A DNA stretch of 64,000 nucleotides, taken from Cryptosporidium bovis. Taxonomy: Eukaryota; Apicomplexa; Conoidasida; Eucoccidiorida; Cryptosporidiidae. Below, in pieces: positions 1 through 8,967 of the stretch. The stretch is from positions 149,806 to 213,805 of the forward strand of contig VHIT02000053.1 of assembly GCA_009768925.2 (NCBI GenBank), written 5' to 3'. The position numbers were made by a program, and so were the translations under genes. The notes beneath the pieces were generated by a model that saw only the letters and a list, made by a program, of their open reading frames with translations, ran no database searches and was not told where the DNA came from. The stretch's first letter is position 1, and every line of letters starts with the position of its first letter.

Positions 1-118
1 CATTAGAACATAGTATGAAGTGAGGAGTAAATAATTAAACAAAGTGAATTGGCCTGATCTTTATTTGTTTCATGAGAAGAACCGGATAACTGTAGTGAAT
101 AGTAGTTGTTTGAATGCA

Positions 119-1393
119 TTACGTTATAACTGTTTCTATTCTCCTCTTTTTTATTGGGGTGTGAAAATCTGTATTGTTACTCCCAGTTGTACTATTATCG
201 TTGCAAGTGTCATTGTATGTGCACTTGTAGCTGTTGTAGTTACTTATTTCTATGTTATCAAACTTGAATTTTTCAACTGAAACATTCCGAGTATGAGATA
301 AAAATTGATTGCTTCCTTTGAACAACCTAAATCCAATAAAATCCTTATAAGTAATATCAACTCCAAAAATACCTGGGTTAAACTTGATCATTCTAGTTAG
401 TCTTGACTCTGTAATTTCCCAAAACCTTCTATAATTTGGTTTATTTGAAAATCTACTTAAACAAGGACATTTATTAGTGTTTGTAACATAGTAGCCACAC
501 TCGGACACGTTATCACTTTTATTAAAGTTATAGCTATTTAGTGAAACATAATCTGAATGATCATTAATGGTGTCAGAATATTTTTTGTTAATAGTATTAC
601 TTTTATTGCTTCCTAAAATTGAATTTACCTCATTACTTAATTCAACATTTTTATTTTCCTCCCAGTGACTCGACATATTTATCTCTTTTATTAATATCTC
701 ATAAGCTGGAATAGGAAAAAATAATATATCATCTTCAGAAATGCATATAACTTTGTTTCCATTATTTTTGTTTCTACCTTTCCCATTCCACAATAATGAG
801 TGAATTAATATTCGGCTTAAAGATACTCTCATTAGTTTATCTGCTATGCCATATGGCATTTTTCTCTCACAAAAAATCGCCTTAATACACCTTTTGTTGC
901 TGTTAGTTACCTCCACAATTGAACCTAGTATTGGTTTATATCTAATTACCTCCTTTCTTTTGTCTTTAATTTCATTTAAGTCTAAATTAATACTTGAATC
1001 CTTATCGTATCTACAATGACACATTGGTTTTACCAGCAAAAAAACAAAACCATTTGTATTTTTATCCCCTAATATATTTACCGTACTGTTTGAAATTTCA
1101 CTGTTTTTGTTGCAAGAATCATAACCCTTTTCTTCTGGAATATAATTTTTGTCGTTTATTTTTATATTGTAGACCTCATTTTCGTCCTTTTCAAACACTA
1201 TATCACCGCAACTTCCTTTTGTTTTGTGAGAATAACAAAAGTTGTTACCTATTTTATTCGTAATTCCTCTTTCCAAAGGTTCGTTTCTCTCCTCGAACGG
1301 CAAATTTAATATGAACGGTTTTAAACCAAGCTTTATAAATAACTCATCTCCGTTGTTCAGTATCTCCTTGTAACTATTGCTTAGCTTGTTCAT
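119..1393 (-). CDS. Uncharacterised protein, possibly nuclear
   Basis: A 424-residue uninterrupted frame opens with ATG at 1393. I do not recognise the family. The protein is lysine- and asparagine-rich, has no signal peptide and no membrane segment. It has scattered cysteines, including a CHC near residue 125 and a CPC near residue 312. A better conserved-looking stretch near residues 310-370 (YRRFWEITESRLTRMIKFNP) is aromatic and basic. The C-terminus carries a PIKKRRIE cluster that looks like a nuclear localisation signal; nuclear residence is inferred from that alone. It is divergently arranged with the small gene at 2022, sharing a roughly 630-base promoter region with E2F-like sites. 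Confidence 0.8.
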   Translation of the reverse strand: MNKLSNSYKEILNNGDELFIKLGLKPFILNLPFEERNEPLERGITNKIGNNFCYSHKTKGSCGDIVFEKDENEVYNIKINDKNYIPEEKGYDSCNKNSEISNSTVNILGDKNTNGFVFLLVKPMCHCRYDKDSSINLDLNEIKDKRKEVIRYKPILGSIVEVTNSNKRCIKAIFCERKMPYGIADKLMRVSLSRILIHSLLWNGKGRNKNNGNKVICISEDDILFFPIPAYEILIKEINMSSHWEENKNVELSNEVNSILGSNKSNTINKKYSDTINDHSDYVSLNSYNFNKSDNVSECGYYVTNTNKCPCLSRFSNKPNYRRFWEITESRLTRMIKFNPGIFGVDITYKDFIGFRLFKGSNQFLSHTRNVSVEKFKFDNIEISNYNSYKCTYNDTCNDNSTTGSNNTDFHTPIKKRRIETVIT

Positions 1394-2021
1394 AACTTTC
1401 CCTATATCTATTATGTGAAATACTGACAGTTACACTATTTGAATACTTCACTTCCAAACCATTCCATCACACTATTCAATAAACACTATGTTTGTGTGTT
1501 TTCTTATTTTGTTTATTATTGTTAAAAATTAAAGTGCTATCAAGTCGGTTGCCCCTTTATCTCTCTACTTTTCTTTACCAGAGAGTTCGCTCATTCAATG
1601 AGTTACGTATTCACACAACATAACATTAACATCAACTTGGCTATGTTACTATAATGCGCACTCCTTACATCGAATATTTCACCTATATTCTACTACAGAT
1701 TTAATCGAGGCAAATAAATCAGTTAGTACCTATTCTTCCCGCCACATGGCGCTAATATGCCACTAATAAGTGATTACTGTGGCAAGAGTAAGAGTAGTAA
1801 AAGTGATATTTTTTGTTCCTTTTTATGGCGTTCAAATACTTTGAAACCTTTTTTAATGAAGTGTTAGCGTTTTTTATGGGTATAAATACTGAATAACCGA
1901 CTAATCTACAGTTAAATGGCTATATCGATGATTTTGTTACCTGCTAAAAAAGACTACCTTTCGTACCGAACTGAACTGAGTTTTTTTCTGCCCACTCTTA
2001 ACTATCCTTGACTTACTTAAA
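1394..2021. promoter_or_regulatory. Divergent intergenic region with E2F-like sites
   Basis: This is the shared upstream region of two divergent genes. Near 1735-1752 it holds TTCCCGCC closely followed by GGCGC, resembling E2F/DP1-type sites known to be enriched in Cryptosporidium promoters. No coding frame is convincing here. Confidence 0.4.
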
Positions 2022-2423
2022 ATGGAAAAATTGGCTCTAGAAGCAGATTCATGGATTAACAACCTTGAAAATGCGATAATATCATCAATAGAAATGACCA
2101 AAAATAGACTGCACTCCAACTTTGAGAGAAATGTAAATGAGGCAGATGAAACAATAGATGAGTATGACAGTTTGTACAAGACCTTAAGCTCCTTACACGA
2201 CGACACAAACGATTACTACAATTATCTGATCGAGAACTCAGCAGCTACCGAACATAACAATGACAAAAGTGGCATGCTGGCAGTTTACAGTAGAGCAGTG
2301 AGAATAGAGAAAATAATTCAAAAAATAGTAAATTCAATGGAGTTCATAGACGGTTGTATATCTAATGAATTCAAGAATGAGAGTTACATTGAGACACTAA
2401 GCATAATTTGGAGGCATTCCTGA
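2022..2423 (+). CDS. Small helical uncharacterised protein
   Basis: A 133-residue frame starts with ATG at 2022 and is predicted to be almost wholly alpha-helical. It is acidic, with heptad-like spacing around residues 1-75 and 95-118. There is no signal peptide, membrane segment or recognisable motif. Size and composition would suit a subunit of a coiled-coil assembly, but that is only an impression. It converges with the eIF3c gene, whose stop lies about 265 bases downstream. Confidence 0.7.
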   Translation: MEKLALEADSWINNLENAIISSIEMTKNRLHSNFERNVNEADETIDEYDSLYKTLSSLHDDTNDYYNYLIENSAATEHNNDKSGMLAVYSRAVRIEKIIQKIVNSMEFIDGCISNEFKNESYIETLSIIWRHS

Positions 2424-2687
2424 TACCCGCTCCTTTACCTTCATTAAATTTAACTGTCATTCATACTGTTCTTTCTGATGTTTAATCTTTTTACATGATA
2501 TATATATAGAATAGATCTTTCGGCCCAGGGACATAAATGTACGCATGTACATGCACACAGGTGTTTATGTGTTTATAAACATATAGATAGATGCAATATG
2601 TGACAAATAGCAGTGTGCAAACAGTTTCTTGGAGCAAAGGAACTCCATTAGTTTCATTATTCTAACCTTTTCCCCCGGACGTAACTT

Positions 2688-5600
2688 TTAAATTCGAATT
2701 GACTTGACTCCAGTAGAAGAGGATCCACTATTTTTGTGTTTTCCGTGCTGACCGGGATTCACTTTCTTTGAATAATAGTTAGAATAGGACTGTCCTCCAA
2801 CTAGGGATCCGCCGCCAATATTGTTATTGGAATTGCTTCCTCCCAACATCATTCCGCCAACGGAGCCTGAACCAAGACTACCACCTCTTCCACCTGTCCC
2901 GTGTTTCCCTCCTCTTGCTTCTCTCGAATCTTCTCCCGCTCCGTCACCCAAACCTCTGCCATCAATTCCCTTTCCACTTCCTTCAACTCCACCCTTTCCT
3001 CCGCCTACCATTGCACCGCCATCAATTCCCCCCTTTCCACCTGCTCCGCTGCCACCTGCTCCGATTCCTTTGGACGATGTTACGGACTCGTTACACTCAA
3101 CTAATTGCAGAAGTTTGTCTGCAATAGCGAGTGAGTCACTTCGGACTTTGCTCGATTGTTTGTTATTAAGGAGAATATACTCTCCTGTTTGATCCCAAAG
3201 AGCACGCAGTTCGTTTCTGAGCATCATCTTAGAAATCAAAGAATTAATCTTCTCTTTCGGAAGCTGGAACATAGATATGAGATTTTCAATAGAAAATGAC
3301 GAGTAAAGATGGCCATATGTATACAAATACGTCCTCAAGGCTTCCTGTTTAATGTTGAATTCAAGTCTAGATTGGATCAAAGACGTCTCCTCTAGTGAAT
3401 TGTCCCAAATTGATAATGAAAAAATATAGTCCCTACATTCCTTCCACTTTCCAAGTTGTAATGATCTCGTTGCTGCTATAATTGTGTCTCTTAAACTTTC
3501 AGGAGGCCCAGTTATGGCCTGACGTTCATATTGCTCTAACAGTCTTCTGAATTGCTTCGAAATTGGTCTGAATTTTGTAGAAGGTGTCTCCTCATTCTGC
3601 AAAGCTATTGATCTGTGATAAGCTATATATGGTACCTCAAGAAGCATAGAGCATATTAAATATATGCAATCAATAACTTCTAGTGAAAGATGCATATGAT
3701 AAGGCAATAGACGTCTTTTTTCCGCCCTTTCTTGTTCAGGGGTGCGTTCCTGTGACTTTATATTGCTCATACCCTGAGCTAATAATTCTCTATTTCTATT
3801 TGGCATGCATATCTCACAAAGCAACTGCTGTGACTCTAATATCAATCCGAGTCTAAATGCTGAAAGGCCCAGTTGAACAAGAGATCTATTGTATAATATC
3901 TGAATTCCAACATCGGATCCCAATGCCATGTCATATACCCCTATTGACTGGAAAAGATTCACTGCTTCATAATAGTTATCATGTAAAGCCATATTGTACA
4001 CATGTTGTATAAGTACCTTGAGTTTATCTTTTTGATCTCCATGCTTGTAAACATTTTGTACTAAACGTGTTATCAATTCACTTGGTTTAATTCCAGGCAC
4101 TGGCACATCTGGAATTTTATTAATATTTGTGTTTTTTTCACTATTATTACCTTTAATAATCGAATTGTTTTCCTTTCCCACTTCATCATTTTCAATAGAT
4201 GAATTAACCGTCTTCTCAAGTATTTGTTTTACAAATTCCCAAACTTTAAATGCCAATGAATCGTTCTTAAAGTGTAGCTGGTTTATCAAATGTACTGAGA
4301 GTGTGGAAACCAAATCTAAATAACCCCTCTCCTCACATATTTTATAGCACCTCCAAAGTAATGCAAGTAAATGAAGAGACTGTACTAATCTGTCTTTGTA
4401 TTCACTTGAATGAACATCTGTAAGTTGAAGGGCCTTTAGTGATTCACCGTCAAGTCTCTCTATAAATGACACCAGAAATGTCACAGTGCTTTTGTCCTGT
4501 TCTTTAGGGTCAATAATTTCGTCATCCCCAAAGGAATTTCCACTGTTTGCACCATATTCTTCTGAACTAGGAGCCGAATTTCCCCCCACTGATACACTAG
4601 ACACAGTGTTATTAGATACTCTAGACGATAAATTGTTTTGTACTCCAGTATCTGTAACTACTTCAGAATTACTATTAACATTGTTTGTGTTATCACCAGA
4701 TATCTTTCTTTTTCTATCCTTTAAAGATATAAAGCTCTGAAATCCTGATATATATACTCTCTTTTCCTTATTATTATTTAGTAACACCAAGTCTAACAGA
4801 ATATTGATATTTTCACATATCTCAGACCAAATTCCAGAAGTTATACAGTGAAATGCCCCAGTTATTGTATCAAATTGAGCTGAAATTAAATGAGTAAGTA
4901 CATCGGCATAAGCTTGAAGAGAAAGAGGCTTCGATATTTCAGCAGCTCTCTTTAGTAATCTTATTTGCTCCTGTCTATCTGTACCTTTTTTGCCTCTAGC
5001 TGCAACTATTTCTCCAACTTTTTCTACTATCATATCTACCGTAACTTCCCCTTCAAATGACAACAAATCGTTACTAGTGCCTGTTCCAGCACCTCCAGTA
5101 GTTGTCCCTGTACCACCCCCCTGTGTTGCTAATGCTCCAACACCTCCAGGTGTTGAGGAGTATACATCCTGTTGAGCATCTTTCCTCGTACTTTTTTGGC
5201 GTGTCTTCTTCCCTGCTCCACCATCCTTCTTTGTGCTCTTAACTCGCGTTCCCCATTTTGCCAGGGCAGATGCATGTCTGTCCTCATATTCTTCCTCATA
5301 TGAAGACCAGTCAGAGGAAGATGAAGAGGAGGATGAAGAGGAGGATGAAGAGGAGGATGACCCGGAAATTCTCTCGTCGTCGCTGTCAGACAAAGACGAA
5401 GTTGATTCAGACGACGATTCGGATGATGATTCAGAACTTGAATCAGAATCGTCAGAGTAAGAATAAGAATCGTCACTAAAACCACCATCTCGGTAAAGTT
5501 CTGGGTTTTCTCTACACTCGTCCATTTGCGTTCGGTATTCTTCGACAGACTTTCTAAATTTGGCCCTCAATGTGTTAAAACTCGTGGCTTTCGCCTTAGA

Positions 5601-6041
5601 AAGACGCTTAATGCCCTCCTTATCCTTAAATTTTTCATCTAGGAAAGACTCTAATTCAACAAGGGAAGAAATGAAAAAGTTAGGAATTCCGTGATCCACA
5701 ATTACATTTTGAGACTTGTGAATGCACTTGAGCAATTTTTCGTACTCTTCATTCAGTGAACTGAAATCCAAAACCTTAACGTGATTGTTAATTCTCCTTA
5801 TAATGCATCTGAGTTCATCGTGAAATTTTTCTCTTGCTCCCCTAACCACTCTTCTGTCGTCCTCACTACTGTCTGAGTCAGAATCTATTGCCCATCTTGA
5901 ATTCGTGTTGTTCACCTCTCTTTGTCTACGGCGTGCAGTCTGAATCTGAGCCTCTACCTCTGATTCGGACGAACTTCCATCTTTGCTTGAACTGTCAACC
6001 GAAGAGGACTCAGATCCTTCCGCCCAAAACTTTCCCTGCAT
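2688..6041 (-). CDS. EIF3C: Eukaryotic translation initiation factor 3 subunit C
   Basis: The 1,117-residue product matches eIF3c (Nip1/eIF3 p110), a core PCI-domain subunit of the eIF3 complex that binds the 40S subunit in the cytoplasm. The N-terminus begins MQGKFWAEGSES, followed by an acidic serine tract and the typical eIF3c N-terminal helical block (about 70-190, REKFHDELRCIIRRINNHVK). A second acidic poly-Ser run spans about 190-260. The main helical region (about 330-830) contains the family signature around YHMHLSLEVIDCIYLICSML. The PCI/winged-helix part follows at about 835-985. The last 130 residues are a glycine-rich tail, longer and simpler than in animals or yeast. No introns are needed. 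Confidence 0.95.
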   Translation of the reverse strand: MQGKFWAEGSESSSVDSSSKDGSSSESEVEAQIQTARRRQREVNNTNSRWAIDSDSDSSEDDRRVVRGAREKFHDELRCIIRRINNHVKVLDFSSLNEEYEKLLKCIHKSQNVIVDHGIPNFFISSLVELESFLDEKFKDKEGIKRLSKAKATSFNTLRAKFRKSVEEYRTQMDECRENPELYRDGGFSDDSYSYSDDSDSSSESSSESSSESTSSLSDSDDERISGSSSSSSSSSSSSSSSSDWSSYEEEYEDRHASALAKWGTRVKSTKKDGGAGKKTRQKSTRKDAQQDVYSSTPGGVGALATQGGGTGTTTGGAGTGTSNDLLSFEGEVTVDMIVEKVGEIVAARGKKGTDRQEQIRLLKRAAEISKPLSLQAYADVLTHLISAQFDTITGAFHCITSGIWSEICENINILLDLVLLNNNKEKRVYISGFQSFISLKDRKRKISGDNTNNVNSNSEVVTDTGVQNNLSSRVSNNTVSSVSVGGNSAPSSEEYGANSGNSFGDDEIIDPKEQDKSTVTFLVSFIERLDGESLKALQLTDVHSSEYKDRLVQSLHLLALLWRCYKICEERGYLDLVSTLSVHLINQLHFKNDSLAFKVWEFVKQILEKTVNSSIENDEVGKENNSIIKGNNSEKNTNINKIPDVPVPGIKPSELITRLVQNVYKHGDQKDKLKVLIQHVYNMALHDNYYEAVNLFQSIGVYDMALGSDVGIQILYNRSLVQLGLSAFRLGLILESQQLLCEICMPNRNRELLAQGMSNIKSQERTPEQERAEKRRLLPYHMHLSLEVIDCIYLICSMLLEVPYIAYHRSIALQNEETPSTKFRPISKQFRRLLEQYERQAITGPPESLRDTIIAATRSLQLGKWKECRDYIFSLSIWDNSLEETSLIQSRLEFNIKQEALRTYLYTYGHLYSSFSIENLISMFQLPKEKINSLISKMMLRNELRALWDQTGEYILLNNKQSSKVRSDSLAIADKLLQLVECNESVTSSKGIGAGGSGAGGKGGIDGGAMVGGGKGGVEGSGKGIDGRGLGDGAGEDSREARGGKHGTGGRGGSLGSGSVGGMMLGGSNSNNNIGGGSLVGGQSYSNYYSKKVNPGQHGKHKNSGSSSTGVKSIRI

Positions 6042-7020
6042 CCTAACTTTCTTTCGTATCTACTTAACCTTAAAATTCTGTATGTACAGAGTATAAATCC
6101 AATAAGATAGGAATAAATTACTCTCACTCGCACTTATTTACGTCAAAATTACAGTATCCAATTAATGACGAGGAAGAGCAGTAAAACTATACTCTTTACT
6201 TATTCCTAAACCCTATAAGCAATTGCTGACCTTCTTTCCCTCCTTTCAGTACTACTAGTCAAATAGACGTTGCCCTTTCTATTATGAATAAATTCGTTCT
6301 GTTATTCATATACTACCGTCTATTTCCTCCTTTTTTATTTTCCGTTTACCTTTCTTTACACAATTCAATACCCCTTTAATTGCTTTCTGTCTCTAAATTA
6401 TAGGTACATAGCGCCTTGGCGCGTGATTGAATTGTCATGTCATCACGTATTTTTCCAACTTCATTTATCTCTATATTAAACTGTAAGGCAAATAAACCTC
6501 AAACACAATATAGCTCGCTTAGTAGAGGAACTGCAGTGAAACCAAGAAATAATTCGTTTACTTTGCTCCATACAAAAATGTTGCAAAAAAAGTTACCTTT
6601 AATGCAAACACTGTTTCCAATCAAAAAAGATTGTAACGATTAAACAATAAGAATGCTGCTACCGCCTATTGGCAAGCGGCTCTTTGTAATGGCTCCTCCC
6701 TTTACCCCACGTGCAAAAAGTAATGAAAACACTTTATCTTATTTAAGTCCCATTTAAAAGCCGTTCGTTTATCATCGTTGTAAAGTACTTTGTTTTTTAC
6801 AATGATAAGGAGCATTCTACACATCAAAAATTGCCTCGAAGATAACATACATGTAAGTTTTAACAAGGAAATATTTTGGATGAGGTTTAAAATAGCCTAG
6901 AGTGATTAATACTACAGTTGATATTTACGAACTGATTCTTTGCTACCTCACCACTCTCAATTAATGACACCATCATCCTATAATTGTGCATTTTTTCTCC
7001 TTAACATAAACTAACTAAAA
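6042..7020. promoter_or_regulatory. Divergent intergenic region, eIF3c / SPC1
   Basis: This is the shared upstream region of eIF3c (minus) and the signal peptidase subunit (plus). It contains a 68-codon ATG frame at 6437-6643 with no recognisable features, and an imperfect hairpin at 6769-6808. A GGCGCG element near 6418 and a short GC-richer patch at 6655-6715 may be promoter elements. No gene is called. Confidence 0.4.
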
Positions 7021-7297
7021 ATGAAGGATTTTTCTGGCCAAGATCTTGCCTATAAAATTCAAGAATATCTTGTTGTTCTCACAGGTATAATTGCATTTAT
7101 AGTTGGATTTTACTATCAAGAATTTTCCTATACCGTTATGATTATATTTATTGGCCTTATCGTAACTCTTATTGTAAGTTTGACACATAACCGCTTATTT
7201 TCATTTTTCTCTTCTTTCTACATCTCCTTTTTGCTTAAACTAGCAAGAACAAAGTTATTACCACAAAGTCAAAACCTTACGGCTAACTTTCACTTAA
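7021..7297 (+). CDS. SPC1: Signal peptidase complex subunit 1 (SPC12), one intron
   Basis: Exon 1 (7021-7173) encodes a short cytosolic N-terminus MKDFSGQDLA and two membrane helices (about residues 15-33 and 37-51), the arrangement of the non-catalytic SPC12/Spc1 subunit of the ER signal peptidase. The unspliced frame runs on into unrelated sequence. A GTAAGT donor at 7174 and a CTAG acceptor ending at 7243 define a 70-base intron. Exon 2 (7244-7297) then adds QEQSYYHKVKTLRLTFT, which fits the conserved Y-x(4)-L ending after the second helix in animal and yeast Spc1. The mature product is 68 residues, slightly shorter than the usual 80-100. The splice is inferred from sequence. Confidence 0.8.
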
Positions 7298-7395
7298 AGT
7301 CTCCCTGACATTCCTCATTTATAAAATCCCTCATTGTATTGCATGTTGACATGCACTTGCATGCATAATCCATCTCCTGGGGATTATAGTTCAAG

Positions 7396-7554
7396 ATGTA
7401 TGCTCGCAAAAGAGTCACGGTTCTGGGATTCATAACAAATACGATTTTTCTAAGTTACCGAAGGTTGCGACCACTCAGAAACAAATATCAACTTTTACTC
7501 TTTAGAAGGCAAAGAGAAGAGGAAATAAGCAAAATACTTGCAATTTTAAAATAA
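7396..7554 (+). other. Short basic open frame in phase with the next gene
   Basis: A 52-codon ATG frame encodes a basic, hydrophobic-start peptide (MYARKRVTVLGFITN...). It ends in TAA at 7552-7554. Its frame is the same as the long frame that resumes immediately and runs to 8106. It may be an upstream ORF, a first exon whose splice I cannot place, or chance. Confidence 0.3.
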
Positions 7555-7731
7555 TTCCATTTGACTGTGTTTTTTTTTGTGAAAATCAGATTTGTGTGCC
7601 GTCCTGGCCGATTTTTTGCAGAAATAAAGTTGAATGGCTTCCAGCTCAAAACAGAGCTGAAAAAAAAGAGAAGAAAAGCGAGTGACTGCTGTTTCAAAGG
7701 TGATAATTTATGTCCGTACTCTAGCCCAAAG

Positions 7732-8106
7732 ATGTTGGGTCAAAATAAATGTGATGAGAATGACTATAATATCAATAACGTCAAGAATCCAAGTTTTTGT
7801 AGTCGAGGTAATAATATAGAAAGAAACTGCATCAAAATTCAACAGGAATACATTCCACAAATACTAGAGGAAACTCTTTCTGTTTTAAAAAATTTGAATG
7901 AAATACTAGATAATTATTTAATACACACTCAAGACAATCAACACTCTAATGATGCAAATGCTACTTGTAATTGCAAGGAAAAGTTAATTCACTCGGATGA
8001 GGATAAAGTTGGCGGATTCAAACACCTGTGGCTTTTAGAAAGAGCACAAAGGCAATATCAAATTAAAAAATTTATGAATTTGTTAGATAAGTACAAGCAT
8101 CTATAA
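7732..8106 (+). CDS. Uncharacterised Cys-containing protein, start uncertain
   Basis: The open frame extends from 7555 to 8106, but the first in-frame ATG is at 7732, giving 124 residues starting MLGQNKCDEND. The sequence is hydrophilic with a helical middle (EYIPQILEETLSVLKNLNEI) and a helical, basic C-terminus (LLERAQRQYQIKKFMNLLDK). Five cysteines are scattered through it. There is no signal peptide or recognisable domain. Coding-like sequence precedes the ATG, so the true start may lie in an upstream exon. Confidence covers the downstream frame, not the exact start. Confidence 0.55.
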   Translation: MLGQNKCDENDYNINNVKNPSFCSRGNNIERNCIKIQQEYIPQILEETLSVLKNLNEILDNYLIHTQDNQHSNDANATCNCKEKLIHSDEDKVGGFKHLWLLERAQRQYQIKKFMNLLDKYKHL

Positions 8107-8157
8107 TTTAAACATCAATGATATAGCATTTTACCGCTTATTCATGTAACTTTGATT

Positions 8158-8566
8158 TCAATTGCATGTTTCTTTATACTGGGTAAGCAAATTGCATATT
8201 GTATATTCTTTCTTTGAATCTTCATATTCACTTCCGATACATATCCGTAGAACCATAATTAGTCATACTTACCGCAGTTACTCTCATTTCCTTTGGTGTA
8301 AAACTATCTTCAATGTAATCTCATCCGCTGATACAGGCGAAGCCAAATCATGCGACACTACAACCCAAACTTATAGCAATGTAACTTTTGTAATTCACTT
8401 GATCAACTTTTCCTACTGAACCTCCCTCTCATTTCATGTTTTCAAACCAATCATTTAGTTGAGCTAAAACACCAGTGATTAATGCAATCCAAAATACATT
8501 TACATGAAAGAAAGGGACTCGCTCGTGTGAAGACACCAAAAAAAACAAGAATGTTCTGGATAAGTA
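8158..8566 (-). other. Unresolved small spliced gene(s), minus strand
   Basis: The minus strand has coding-like pieces. One open frame at 8429-8566 encodes a membrane-like C-terminus containing RVPFFHVNVFWIALITGVLA and ending in TGA; the RVPxxxVN part recalls the end of YOS1/IER3IP1-type ER-Golgi proteins, weakly. Another piece ends at 8273 on a perfect GTAAGT donor. A 94-base intron with a CCCAG acceptor (8179-8272) then leads to a short last exon reading YKETCN and stop at 8158. I could not connect these into one supported model. The rest of the 8107-8967 gap shows nothing firm. Confidence 0.3.
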
Positions 8567-8967
8567 TCAAATTAACACCACGACCCTTAATTCAATCCAT
8601 AAAGCAGCTATATAACAAAAACTGAACAAGAATCACTTGAGACTAAAAGTCAACTTTAACATTAGTCATGGTGCAAGTATATAAGAAAATTAAAGACCAA
8701 TGAAGTAATAGAAGCAATACTGCTGTATACGACGATTTCCTTGAATTACTTCCTAAATCACTTCTCAACCACAATCATCTCATGGATAACAGTGAAAGTT
8801 ACTTTTATAAATAAACTTCTGTTAACAAACAATTCAAATAATCACTTTTACCTTTGTACTATTACTATCTCACTTTTAAAATTAAAACGAGCTATGAAAA
8901 AATGACCGCTATATAGTGAATAAATGTTAAATATACTTTGAACTTCACTTTCTACTGCTCCGCGTTT

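Noticed and set aside
5129-5488. Frames opposite or offset to the eIF3c Ser/Asp tract
   Set aside because: They are shadows of a low-complexity region inside a confident gene.
6437-6643. 68-codon ATG frame between eIF3c and SPC1
   Set aside because: No recognisable features, and it lies in a divergent promoter region; I judged it too weak to call as a gene.
8265-8275. ATACTTACC resembling the 5' end of U1 snRNA
   Set aside because: It is the complement of a minus-strand splice donor; no snRNA stems or Sm site follow.
8162-8419. 85-codon plus-strand frame with TTG start
   Set aside because: No suitable ATG, and the opposite strand holds a canonical intron at the same place.
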